Assembly: GCA_025351485.1 (NCBI GenBank)
Contig: JANXVU010000075.1
Span: 1-44,780 of the forward strand
Reading direction: 5' to 3'
DNA from: Candidatus Eiseniibacteriota bacterium
GTDB lineage: Bacteria > Eisenbacteria > RBG-16-71-46 > JACRLI01
Length of the DNA stretch: 44,780 nt
This document shows, in pieces, positions 25,952-34,277 of this stretch (its first letter is position 1; every line of letters begins with the position of its first letter). The position numbers and the translations under genes are program-made. The notes beneath the pieces were generated by a model. That model did not search any database and was not told where the DNA came from. It saw nothing but the letters and a program-made list of their open reading frames with translations.

Positions 25952-27331
25952 ATGGCCACGAGGGACGTTCGCAAGTCCGCCGGATCCGGCCAACTGTTCC
26001 TGCTCTTCTTCCTCTACTGCCTGCGCCTGCTGTCCCTATCGCTGGTGCTGCCCGTCCTGGCTCCCTTCGCGCGAGACCTCAAGCACAGCACCGCCGCCTG
26101 GACCGGGCTGACCGTGGGCGTCTACGGGCTGGCCACCGGGATCTTCCAGATCCCGTTCGGCGCGGCCAGCGACCGCTTCGGCCGGAAAGCGATCCTGGCC
26201 CTGGGCCTGGTGATCTTCGCCCTGGGCTCGTTCGTGTGCGCGTTCGGGGACACCATCTACTGGCTGCTGCTGGGGCGGGGCCTGCAGGGAGCCGGCGCGG
26301 TGGCTTCCACGCTGCTGGCCTACGTGGCCGACCTGACCAACGAGGAGTCGCGTCCGCAGGCCATGGCCTGGCTGGGCACCATCGTCGGGGTGTCGTTCGG
26401 CGTGGGCCTGGTGGCCGGGCCCATCCTGGTGCACAACTTCTCGCTCTCGGCGGTGTTCTGGGGCAGCGGCGTGCTGTGCCTGCTGGGAGCCCTGGCCGCG
26501 GTGCTGTTCCTGCCCAGCCCGCCGGTCGCACGCCGGGCGGCCTCGGCGGTGCACAAGAGCGAAGAGAGTTTTTCCGCCTACAAGGACGTGTTTCATGACC
26601 GCACCCTGGTGCGGCTCACCGCCCAGGTGTTCTTCCTGCACTTCACCATGAACGCGCTCTTCGTGGTGGTGCCGCTGCGGCTGGTGCACGCGGTGCCTTC
26701 GCGCGACCTGTGGTTCGCCTACGTTCCGGTGATCGTGGCCGGGCTCATCGCCATGTTCGCGGCCACCGCGCTCCAGAAGCGTTTCCCCCGCCCGGACCTG
26801 TTCGTGCTGTTCGCGTGGCTTTCGGTGGGAGCCGGGACCTACCTCGCCATGGGCGCTCCCGCCCACCGGGCGCCGGTGGTGACCGCCCTGATCCTGTTCG
26901 TGGCCGGCTTCGCGGTGCTGGAGCCGCTGCTGCCCTCGATCTTCACCCGGCTGGCCCGCACCTCGGTACGGGGCGCGGCGCTGGGGCTGTTCAACGGCGG
27001 ACAGTTCATGGGGGCGTTCCTGGGGAGCCTGCTGGCGGGCGTGCTGGTGGAAAAAATGCCGCAACAGTATCTGGCGGTCTTCTTCGGCGTGATGGCCGGG
27101 ATCTCGGTCTTCCTTGTTGGAGGCCTCCGGGACGCCGCGTTCCTCAAGGTGGTGCAACTCTCGATGAGCCGTCTTTCGCACCAGGATGAAGTGGCGATCG
27201 CCAACCGCATCCGCGGCCTCCCTGGGGTGCGCGACGTGAGCGTGGACGGCGAGGACTACATCCATGTCCAGTGCGACGTGAGGCGTTGCGACGAGGCAAT
27301 GCTGCGGAAGGAACTGGCGGCGGGGGCGTAG
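25952..27331 (+). CDS. MFS transporter with C-terminal ferredoxin-like domain (YajR-like)
   Basis: A 459-residue major facilitator with 12 helices; motif A is ASDRFGRKAIL after helix 2, and motif C-like glycines are in helix 5. After helix 12 comes a soluble tail of about 70 residues (HQDEVAIANRIRGLPGVRDVSV, then DYIHVQCDVRRCDEAML) that looks like a beta-alpha-beta domain, comparable to the YAM domain of E. coli YajR. Substrate unknown. ATG 25952 follows the ispG stop by 4 bases; an in-frame ATG at 25916 inside ispG is equally possible because neither has a strong ribosome site. Confidence 0.85.
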   Translation: MATRDVRKSAGSGQLFLLFFLYCLRLLSLSLVLPVLAPFARDLKHSTAAWTGLTVGVYGLATGIFQIPFGAASDRFGRKAILALGLVIFALGSFVCAFGDTIYWLLLGRGLQGAGAVASTLLAYVADLTNEESRPQAMAWLGTIVGVSFGVGLVAGPILVHNFSLSAVFWGSGVLCLLGALAAVLFLPSPPVARRAASAVHKSEESFSAYKDVFHDRTLVRLTAQVFFLHFTMNALFVVVPLRLVHAVPSRDLWFAYVPVIVAGLIAMFAATALQKRFPRPDLFVLFAWLSVGAGTYLAMGAPAHRAPVVTALILFVAGFAVLEPLLPSIFTRLARTSVRGAALGLFNGGQFMGAFLGSLLAGVLVEKMPQQYLAVFFGVMAGISVFLVGGLRDAAFLKVVQLSMSRLSHQDEVAIANRIRGLPGVRDVSVDGEDYIHVQCDVRRCDEAMLRKELAAGA

Positions 27332-27420
27332 CGGAGCCCATTCCCGTCTCTGCCTTTGTTGATGCCGGTCCTGCCGGGATGTCCGGGCGGGAATTTGGGC
27401 GCAAGCCGAAGGTGGCCAGG

Positions 27421-29807
27421 ATGATCGGTCGGACCATTTCCCACTACCGCATACTGGAGAAGCTCGGCCAGGGCGGGATGGGCGAGGTATACAAGGCCGA
27501 AGACACCGTCCTGGGGCGGCTGGTGGCGATCAAAGTTCTCCGGCTGGATTCTCCCGCGGATGCGGAAGGCCAGGACCGACTGGTCCGGGAAGCCCAGGCC
27601 GCCGGACGTCTTGCCCATCCCAACATCGCTACGATCCATGACTTTCTGGATGAGGGCGGCCAGCGTTTCATCGTCATGGAGTACCTGCCGGGTAGGACCC
27701 TCGCCTCCCGAATCCTGGAACGGCCCCTGCCTATCGCGGAATCCCTGGATATCGCGTCGGGGATTGGCGCGGGACTCGACCAGGCCCACCGACGCGGCGT
27801 GCTGCACCGCGACCTGAAGCCCGAGAATGTGATCCTGTCGGAAGACGGAACTCCAAAGATCCTGGACTTCGGGCTTGCCCTTCTCGCGGATCGGTCCCGC
27901 ATCACCCGGGAGGGCATGTCCCTGGGGACCGCCGCCTATGTCTCGTCCGAGCAGGCCCGGGGCGATCCGCAGGATGAGCGCACCGACATCTGGTCCCTGG
28001 GCGCGGTGCTCTACGAGATGGTGGCCGGACGGCGCCCGTTCAAAGGCGAGAATCCCCTGTCCGTGTTGTACCAGGTGCAGAACGATGAGCCGGATCCACT
28101 CACCGCGGTTCGCTCCGATGTCCCGATGGAGCTCGAGCGCATCGTGAACAAGGCGCTGCGCAAGGATCGCTCGGAGCGGTATCTCCACGTCGCGGATATG
28201 CTGGTGGACCTGAAGACTTTGCGTGCCCACCTGGCCGTCGCGCCCTCCAGCGGAGCGCGGACCCTCCCAGACCCGGCCAGGCGGCCGCTTGGTCACAGAG
28301 TCCTCCGATCGTCGATCGGCGCCGGGGCGCTGGTCGTGGCGGCCGTCCTGCTCGCGCTGCAAATCTCCAACCGCGCCGCCGGGGCCATCGACTCCCTGGC
28401 GATCTTGCCGTTGGCCAATGCGGCCCCCGACACCGCTTCCGAATACCTGGGCGAAGGCATCTCGGAGAATCTCATCAACAGCCTCTCACTGCTTTCGCGG
28501 CTAAAGGTCATCGCCCGCAGCTCCGCGTTCGAGTTCCGCGGTTTGCACCGCGACGCCCGCTCCGTTGGACGCAAGCTGGGAGTGCGGGCGGTTCTGCTGG
28601 GCGACGTGCTGGAGCACGGTGGGCGGATCCGGATATCCGCCGAGCTGGTGGACGTGCGCGACGACCGTCATCTGTGGGGTGCCGAGTACGACCGGCCGGC
28701 CGGTGACCTGTTGGCCGTGCAGGAAAAAATCTCGCAGCATCTCCGAGAGCCTGAGGCTCAAGCTGAGCGGCGAAAACCGCGAGCAACTCGCGCGGCACGA
28801 TACTGAGAACCCGCAGGCCTACCAGTTCTACCTCAAGGGGAAGTACTACTGGGAAAGGCAAACCAACGACGCCCTTTTCGTCGCGGCTGACTACTACCGT
28901 CATGCCATCGTCAGGGATCCGGCCTATGCGCGCGCCTACTGCGGGTTGGCAAACGTGTACGCGAATTTGTCCGTCGCCGGCTTCGAGCCTGAGAAGGCCA
29001 TGGGATTGGCGCGGAGCTACTCCCGGAAGGCGCTCGATCTGGACGGGAAGATCGCAGAAGCGCACGTGTCCCTGGGAATCATCCTGGCCTGGCATGACTG
29101 GAATTGGGCAGAGGCGGAGCATGAATTCCGGCGGGCCATCGAACTCAACCCGGGCCTCGCGGACGGGCGCAGCGAATATGCCTATTTCCTGCTGGGGCAG
29201 AAGCGTGTGGACGAAGCCGAGGAGCAGCTCAAGATCGCGCAGTCTTCCGACCCGCTCAACCTGGCCGCCAACACCTACCTGGGCGCGCCGCCATTCTACA
29301 GGCGGAATTTTTCAGTGGCCATCACCCGAATTCAGAAGGTGGTGGATATGGATCCGACATTCGCGTGGGCGCACTTCTGGATAGGATTTGCAGAAGAGCA
29401 GCAGCGGCGGTTGCCGGAAGCCCAGCGCCGTTTCCAGGAAGCCTATCGCTTGGGAGGGGACCCTCTGGCGCTGGCGATGCTGGGCCGCGTCTATGGCCTG
29501 GAGGGCAAGGCGGACAGCGCGCAGCTGGCCCTGGATCTGTTGAGGTCGCGCTTCGGGAAAACGTACTTGCCCCAGTTTGCGGTCGCGAAGCTCTATACCG
29601 GCCCGGGGCAACAAGGCCAAGGTGATCGAATCCCTGTCCCTTGCCGCGGACCGTCACGACATGAGTGTTCCCTGGATCAACGCCGACCCGGACTTCGATG
29701 ACCTGCGGGGAGACCCTCGCTTCCAGGCGCTCATTCGCAGGATGGGCCTCGCGCCCGAGGAAACTCCGCCCCCGCCGGCGAGGGCGTCACCCAAGGACCC
29801 GGCGTAG
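27421..29807 (+). pseudogene. Ser/Thr protein kinase with TPR sensor region, broken by two frameshifts
   Basis: A PknB-type kinase gene. Kinase domain (1 to about 270): GQGGMGEV loop, K38, HRDLKPEN with D131, DFG at D149. A membrane helix (GALVVAAVLLALQ, near 305) follows, then a TolB-N/FlgO-like domain (SLAILPLANAAPD, YLGEGISENLINSLS), then TPR repeats (NPQAYQFYLKGKYYW onward). The first frame ends at 28806 and homology continues in another frame. Near 28735, a lost GC from a CGCGC run breaks EKIS[R]SISESLRLKL. Near 29605-29608, an extra G in GGGG breaks YTGPGNKAKVIESL. Restoring both (+2, -1) gives exactly 796 codons. Kinase catalytic residues are intact, so a truncated kinase ending at 28806 (461 residues) could still be made. 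Sequencing or assembly error cannot be excluded. Confidence 0.8.
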
Positions 29808-29844
29808 GGCCACTGAGCCCGAGGATCCGGTCGGGGGCTTGGGG

Positions 29845-31221
29845 CTAGGCGAACACCGCCTCGTCCACCTCCTGGAACATCTCCCGGTGCAGGCTCCGCA
29901 CCACCTCGTGCGCCGCGCCTTCCTGCACCACGAAGGTCAGGTTGATCTCGGACGCCCCCTGGCTGACCATGTGCACCGCGGTCCCGCCCAGGGCCCCGAA
30001 TATCCGGGCCACCGCGCCGGGCGCGCCCCTGAGCCCATCTCCCACCACGCACACGATGGCCATGCCGCTTTCCACCGAAACCTTGCCGATCGCTTCCAGT
30101 TCGCGCCGGATCGCTTCCAGGCTCCGGGTGTCGTCGATGGTCATGGAGACCGAGACTTCCGAGGTGGTGACCACGTCCACCGCGGTGGCGTGACGCTCGA
30201 ACACGTCGAACAGGGTGCGCAGGAAGCCGTGCGCCTGGAGCATGCGGGTGGATGACACGTTGAGCACGGTGATCCCGCGCTTCATGGCGATGGACTTGAT
30301 CAGGTTGGAGCAGCGGGTGGGCTGGGCGGTGATGCGGGTGCCTTCGCCTTCGGGGTTCCAGGTGTTGAAGATCTGCACCGGGATGCCACGCTCCACGGCC
30401 GGCAACACCGTGCTGGGGTGCAGCACCTTGGCCCCGAAGTAGGACAGCTCGGCCGCCTCGTCGAAGGACACTTCGCGGATCCGCCGCGCGTCCGGCACCA
30501 CTCGCGGGTCGGCGGTCATCATGCCGTCCACGTCGGTCCAGATCTCGATGGTCTCGGCGCCCATGACCGACCCGAAGGTCGCCGCCGAGTAGTCCGAGCC
30601 GCCGCGTCCCAAGGTGGTGGTGATCCCTTCCAGCGTCGCGCCCACGAATCCCTGGGTCACCAGCACCTGCCCGCGGTCCAGCGCCGGCAGGGCGGTCTCG
30701 CGGCAGCGGCGCTCGGTGGCCAGGAAGTTGGGGGAGGCCGCGCCAAAGGATGGGTCGGTCACCAGCAGCCCGCGCGAGTCCTCGAAGCGCGCCGGCAGGC
30801 CTTCCTTTCGCAGCGCGGCCGCCAGCAGGCGGCAGCTGAGGGCTTCGCCAAAGGCCGCCAGGGCATCCCGGCTGCGGGGCGTGAGTTCTCCCAGGGTGGC
30901 CACTCCGCGGGCCAGGGTTTCAAGATCGGAACACAGCGTTCGCACTTCGCCGGCGGCGGCTTCCCGCTCCGGGGTCACCAGCTCCAGCGCATCGAGCGTT
31001 TCGACGTGCCGGTCCCGGATGGCCTGGATTCCGCCCAGGGCTTCCAGCAGCCGCCGCTCCTCGCACGCCCGGGAGACCTGCAGCAGTGCGTCGGTGATCC
31101 CCGACATGGCCGAGGCCACCACCAGGGGGCGCTTTCGGATGCGGCCGGCCACGATGCGCGCCACGCGCTGCATCGCCTCGGCGCTGCCCACCGAGCTCCC
31201 GCCGAACTTCATGACGATCAT
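29845..31221 (-). CDS. lysC: Aspartate kinase
   Basis: Phosphorylates aspartate in the first step of lysine, threonine, methionine and diaminopimelate synthesis. The 458-residue protein opens with MKFGGSSVG (ATP site), has TTLGRGGSDYSA and WTDVDGMMTADPR (aspartate and nucleotide sites) and ends with two ACT domains (from about 310: ITVLNVSSTRMLQAHG, and MAIVCVVGDGLRGAPG), the site of feedback inhibition. It is monofunctional, with no homoserine dehydrogenase part. It lies 4 bases after the PAP2 gene and so appears to be the last gene of the sphingolipid operon. Confidence 0.93.
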   Translation of the reverse strand: MIVMKFGGSSVGSAEAMQRVARIVAGRIRKRPLVVASAMSGITDALLQVSRACEERRLLEALGGIQAIRDRHVETLDALELVTPEREAAAGEVRTLCSDLETLARGVATLGELTPRSRDALAAFGEALSCRLLAAALRKEGLPARFEDSRGLLVTDPSFGAASPNFLATERRCRETALPALDRGQVLVTQGFVGATLEGITTTLGRGGSDYSAATFGSVMGAETIEIWTDVDGMMTADPRVVPDARRIREVSFDEAAELSYFGAKVLHPSTVLPAVERGIPVQIFNTWNPEGEGTRITAQPTRCSNLIKSIAMKRGITVLNVSSTRMLQAHGFLRTLFDVFERHATAVDVVTTSEVSVSMTIDDTRSLEAIRRELEAIGKVSVESGMAIVCVVGDGLRGAPGAVARIFGALGGTAVHMVSQGASEINLTFVVQEGAAHEVVRSLHREMFQEVDEAVFA

Positions 31222-31225
31222 GGGA

Positions 31226-32185
31226 TCAGGCTTCCGGCAGGGACGAGGAGATCCATCCGGGAACGAAGCGCCACACGACCAGGCCCAGCGCCGCGCCGGC
31301 CAGCGTGTCGATGGCGTAGTGGAATCCGCCGTACACCGCGCCCACCGCCAGGGCGGGGACGAACGCGAGCAGCACCCAGAACGCCTTGCGGCTGTAGGTC
31401 CAGGCCATCATGAGCACCGTCACCGCCACCGCCACGTGGGAACTGGGGAAGGCGGTGCCCACGGACGAGCCGTGCCGCAGCACCCAGTGGACGAGCGGCG
31501 GCATGAACTGGCCCATGGCGCGCGGGTCGGGCGGAGTGAAGCTGTAGAAGGGGCCCGCCACCGGGAAGAACAGATAGATGGTCAGGCAGGCGAAGAACGC
31601 CGCGGACACCGTGCCCAGGTACACGTGGAATTCCCGGTGCCGCTTGCTCAAATAGAGCACCAGCCCCAGGGATGGCACCAGGAAGTAGTAGCTGAAGTAG
31701 GCCAGGTGCAGGTACTCGGACAGGAGCGCCTGGGGCGCCCAGTCGCGCAGGTCCACGCTGGGCTGGCCGCCGAAGATCCAGTTCTCCCAGCCGGTCACCG
31801 GCACGTCGAAGTAACCGCTGGTGAACGCGCGGTTGAGCAACCCCGCCTCGGAATAGAAGAGCGGGGAGATCATGATCGGGTACCAGTCCCGGATCCACTT
31901 GAGCGCAGAGGGAAATCGGCCGGTGGCCGAGAGCGCCAACAGCAGCCCCAGGGCCAGCCGCGTTGCCAGGAGCAGCCCCGGCTTGTGGACGTGGCCGCCC
32001 TTGAGGACCAGTACCACCGTGGTGATCACGAGATAGGCGGCCAGCATGACTTCCACCGGGCGGAGCCCCGGCCGGTCCAGCGCGCGCGTCTCCGCCCGGG
32101 CGCCGGGCAGGGTCCGAGTCGCGCCGTCCCCCAGGGACGGGATCACCTTTGCTTCGACTTCGTGCAGGTCCTTCAATGGATCCAT
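31226..32185 (-). CDS. PAP2-family membrane protein, Aur1/inositolphosphotransferase-like
   Basis: A 319-residue membrane protein with about six or seven helices. It keeps the phosphatidic acid phosphatase 2 catalytic motifs GTAFPSSHVAVAVT (C2-like, His) and GGFHYAIDTLAG (C3-like, H-x3-D), but the C1 KxxxxxxRP motif is not visible, which is the pattern of the PAP2_3 branch that includes fungal inositol phosphorylceramide synthase Aur1. Its ATG overlaps the reductase gene by 13 bases within the sphingolipid operon. By context it may move a phospho-headgroup onto ceramide or remove one; this is inference. A plain lipid phosphatase is the main alternative. Confidence 0.78.
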   Translation of the reverse strand: MDPLKDLHEVEAKVIPSLGDGATRTLPGARAETRALDRPGLRPVEVMLAAYLVITTVVLVLKGGHVHKPGLLLATRLALGLLLALSATGRFPSALKWIRDWYPIMISPLFYSEAGLLNRAFTSGYFDVPVTGWENWIFGGQPSVDLRDWAPQALLSEYLHLAYFSYYFLVPSLGLVLYLSKRHREFHVYLGTVSAAFFACLTIYLFFPVAGPFYSFTPPDPRAMGQFMPPLVHWVLRHGSSVGTAFPSSHVAVAVTVLMMAWTYSRKAFWVLLAFVPALAVGAVYGGFHYAIDTLAGAALGLVVWRFVPGWISSSLPEA

Positions 32186-33153
32186 CCCGCGGAGCGATAC
32201 CAGTCCGCCGTGTGCTTCATTCCGGACTCCAGGTCGAACCGGGACCGGTAGCCCAGCTCGCGGCGCGCCCGGTCATCGGAACACACCCAGAATCGCTGCG
32301 ACAGGTCGCGCACCTTTTCTTCGTTCAACACCGGCGTCATGCCCCTCGGCGTCACCGCCTGGTTGATCTTCGCCAGGATCCTGGCAAGAGCGATCGGCGC
32401 CGGCAGCGTCAGTGTCCGCCGCCCCAGCACCCGGGCGATGGTCCTCGAAATTTCCAGCGTGCCGTGCACTGTGCCGTCGGTGGCGAAGTAGGTGGACCCG
32501 GCCTTTCCATGCTCCCCGGCCAGACGCAGGGCCAGGGCCAGGTCGTCCACGTGGATCATGCAACTCTTCTCGGTCCCGCCGATGAGATGCGGGCAAATGC
32601 CCATCATCACGGTCTTGAACATCACCAGCACGGCCTTGTCCCTCGGACCGTACACCACCGGCGGGCGGACTGCCACCACCGGGACCCGCCCGCGAAATTC
32701 CACCGCCAGGGCCTCCTGGGCCAGCTTGCTGCGCCCGTAAGGCGTGACCGGATAAGGCGGCTCGCTCTCGTCCAGCAAGTGTCCGTCGGGAGAGGGGCCG
32801 GCCGCAGCGAGGCTGCTCACCAGGACCACCGGAGGCGAACCGCCGGGACGCCCGGCGCATGCTTCCAGCAACGCGCGGGTGCCCTGAACGTTGCTCCGGG
32901 TGAACTCCTCCGGGTCGGCGGTTCGCACCACGGCCGCCACGTGGTGCACCACGTCGGCGTTTCGCACGAACTCCGCCAGGGCGTCCGCGTCGGCGAGGGA
33001 TCCCATCACCAGGCGGGCCCCCAGGGCTTCCAGGTGCGCCCGCTCGCTGGAAGGGCGGACCAGCGCGGTGATCTCGTAGTCTTCGCGCCGGAGTTCCCCG
33101 GCCAGGGCCCCTCCGACGAATCCCGAGGCGCCCGTGATCGCCGCGCGCTTCAC
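32173..33153 (-). CDS. NAD-dependent epimerase/SDR reductase, candidate ceramide reductase (CerR-like)
   Basis: A 326-residue extended short-chain dehydrogenase with the nucleotide motif TGASGFVGG (residues 7-15), the VSSLAAAG strand, and the catalytic pair Y139 and K143 (YGRSK). Bacterial sphingolipid loci encode an NAD-epimerase-type enzyme that reduces the 3-keto group of the sphingoid or ceramide intermediate (CerR in Caulobacter); position between the acyltransferase and PAP2 genes fits this. GTG at 33153 overlaps the acyltransferase stop (GTGA). Other extended SDRs acting on nucleotide sugars or sterols look similar, so the role rests on context. Confidence 0.8.
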   Translation of the reverse strand: MKRAAITGASGFVGGALAGELRREDYEITALVRPSSERAHLEALGARLVMGSLADADALAEFVRNADVVHHVAAVVRTADPEEFTRSNVQGTRALLEACAGRPGGSPPVVLVSSLAAAGPSPDGHLLDESEPPYPVTPYGRSKLAQEALAVEFRGRVPVVAVRPPVVYGPRDKAVLVMFKTVMMGICPHLIGGTEKSCMIHVDDLALALRLAGEHGKAGSTYFATDGTVHGTLEISRTIARVLGRRTLTLPAPIALARILAKINQAVTPRGMTPVLNEEKVRDLSQRFWVCSDDRARRELGYRSRFDLESGMKHTADWYRSAGWIH

Positions 33154-34277
33154 GTAAGCAGGCGCTCCACCGGCGCCTCGTAGACGCGATAGGTCTTGTA
33201 CACCCGGGCGCCGATGTTCTCGATCGGCCGCCGCATGGCGATGTTGTCCTCCAGCACCCAGGACATTTCGCCCGAGCTGATGCCGCGGGCCATGCCGCGC
33301 CGGAAGAGCTCGTAGACCAGCCCGGCGTCGACGCCCATGTTGCGATAGCCCTCGATCACGCCCAGCATCAGCACCCGGCACATGCGGATCTTCCGCTTAT
33401 GCCACAGGAACTGGAACAGCCCGAAGGGAAACAGGCGCCCGTTGCAGTGCTTGAGCGCCTCGTACAGGTCCGGGAGCGCCACCGAAAGGCCCACCGGCTT
33501 GCCTTCCACCTCGGCGAACAGGATCAGGTTGGGGTCCACCGCCGGTCTGAGCGAGTGCGCCATGTGGGCGATCTCGTGGTCGGTGAGCGGGACGAACCCC
33601 CAGTTCTTTTCCCACGCGCCCTTATAAATCTCGCTGATCAGCCGCACGTCGCGCTCGAAGTTCTTCATGTCCATCGGGCGGATCTTGATCTTCTTTCGCT
33701 CCAGGATCTTCGGCACCGACTGCTTGAGGCGTTCCGGGAAGCTGGCTTCCTCGATGAAGTAGGCCACCAGGTCCTTGACCTTCTCCAGGCCCGCCCCGGT
33801 GAGGAGTTCCGGATACCACGTCGGGTTGTACGGCATCATCAGCACCGGCGGGCGTTCGAAGCCGTCCACCAGCAGGCCGCAGTCGTCGTTGGTGGAAAAG
33901 TTCATGGGCCCGCGGGCCACGGTGAGCCCCTTGCCCGTGAGCCAGCGGGCGGCCTCCCGGAGCAGCGCACGGGCGACCTCGGGGCGGCGCTCCGACTCGA
34001 ACATGCCAAAGAAGCCCACGGAGTCGTTCCAGTAGCGATTGTGCTCGGTGTTCCGGATGGCGGTGATGCGGCCCACGATGCGGCCGGAATCCCAGGCCAG
34101 GAAGTTCTGGATCTGGGAATGTTCGAAGAACGGATTTCGGGCGGGGTCGTGAAGCAGCCGCTGGTCGGTGAGAAGCGGCGGCACCCAGTTGGGGTCCCCC
34201 TTGTAGATCTGCCAGGGGAGCCGGATGAAGCTTTCTAGACCCTGCTTGTCCTGGACCGGCCGGACTTCGACCGTCAC
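33150..34277 (-). CDS. GNAT-fold acyltransferase, candidate bacterial ceramide synthase
   Basis: A 375-residue protein annotated in relatives as a GNAT-type N-acyltransferase. Recognisable stretches are LPWQIYKGDPNWVPPL at the start, FFEHSQIQNFLAWDSGRIVGRI, GPMNFSTNDDCGLLVDGF, and the C-terminal GVIEGYRNMGVDAGLVYEL, a GNAT-like acyl-CoA loop. In bacterial ceramide synthesis a GNAT-related enzyme joins a fatty acyl chain to the amino group of the sphingoid base; the gene directly after serine palmitoyltransferase is the natural candidate here. GTG 34277 overlaps the spt stop (GTGA), giving strict coupling. The function is inferred from context and fold only. Confidence 0.75.
   Translation of the reverse strand: MTVEVRPVQDKQGLESFIRLPWQIYKGDPNWVPPLLTDQRLLHDPARNPFFEHSQIQNFLAWDSGRIVGRITAIRNTEHNRYWNDSVGFFGMFESERRPEVARALLREAARWLTGKGLTVARGPMNFSTNDDCGLLVDGFERPPVLMMPYNPTWYPELLTGAGLEKVKDLVAYFIEEASFPERLKQSVPKILERKKIKIRPMDMKNFERDVRLISEIYKGAWEKNWGFVPLTDHEIAHMAHSLRPAVDPNLILFAEVEGKPVGLSVALPDLYEALKHCNGRLFPFGLFQFLWHKRKIRMCRVLMLGVIEGYRNMGVDAGLVYELFRRGMARGISSGEMSWVLEDNIAMRRPIENIGARVYKTYRVYEAPVERLLT

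Noticed and set aside
28722-28740. Programmed frameshifting at the AAAAAA run in the kinase gene
   Set aside because: A -1 slip would enter the wrong frame; +1 or -2 is needed. Homology is restored exactly by adding GC in the nearby CGCGC run, and a second unrelated lesion exists downstream.
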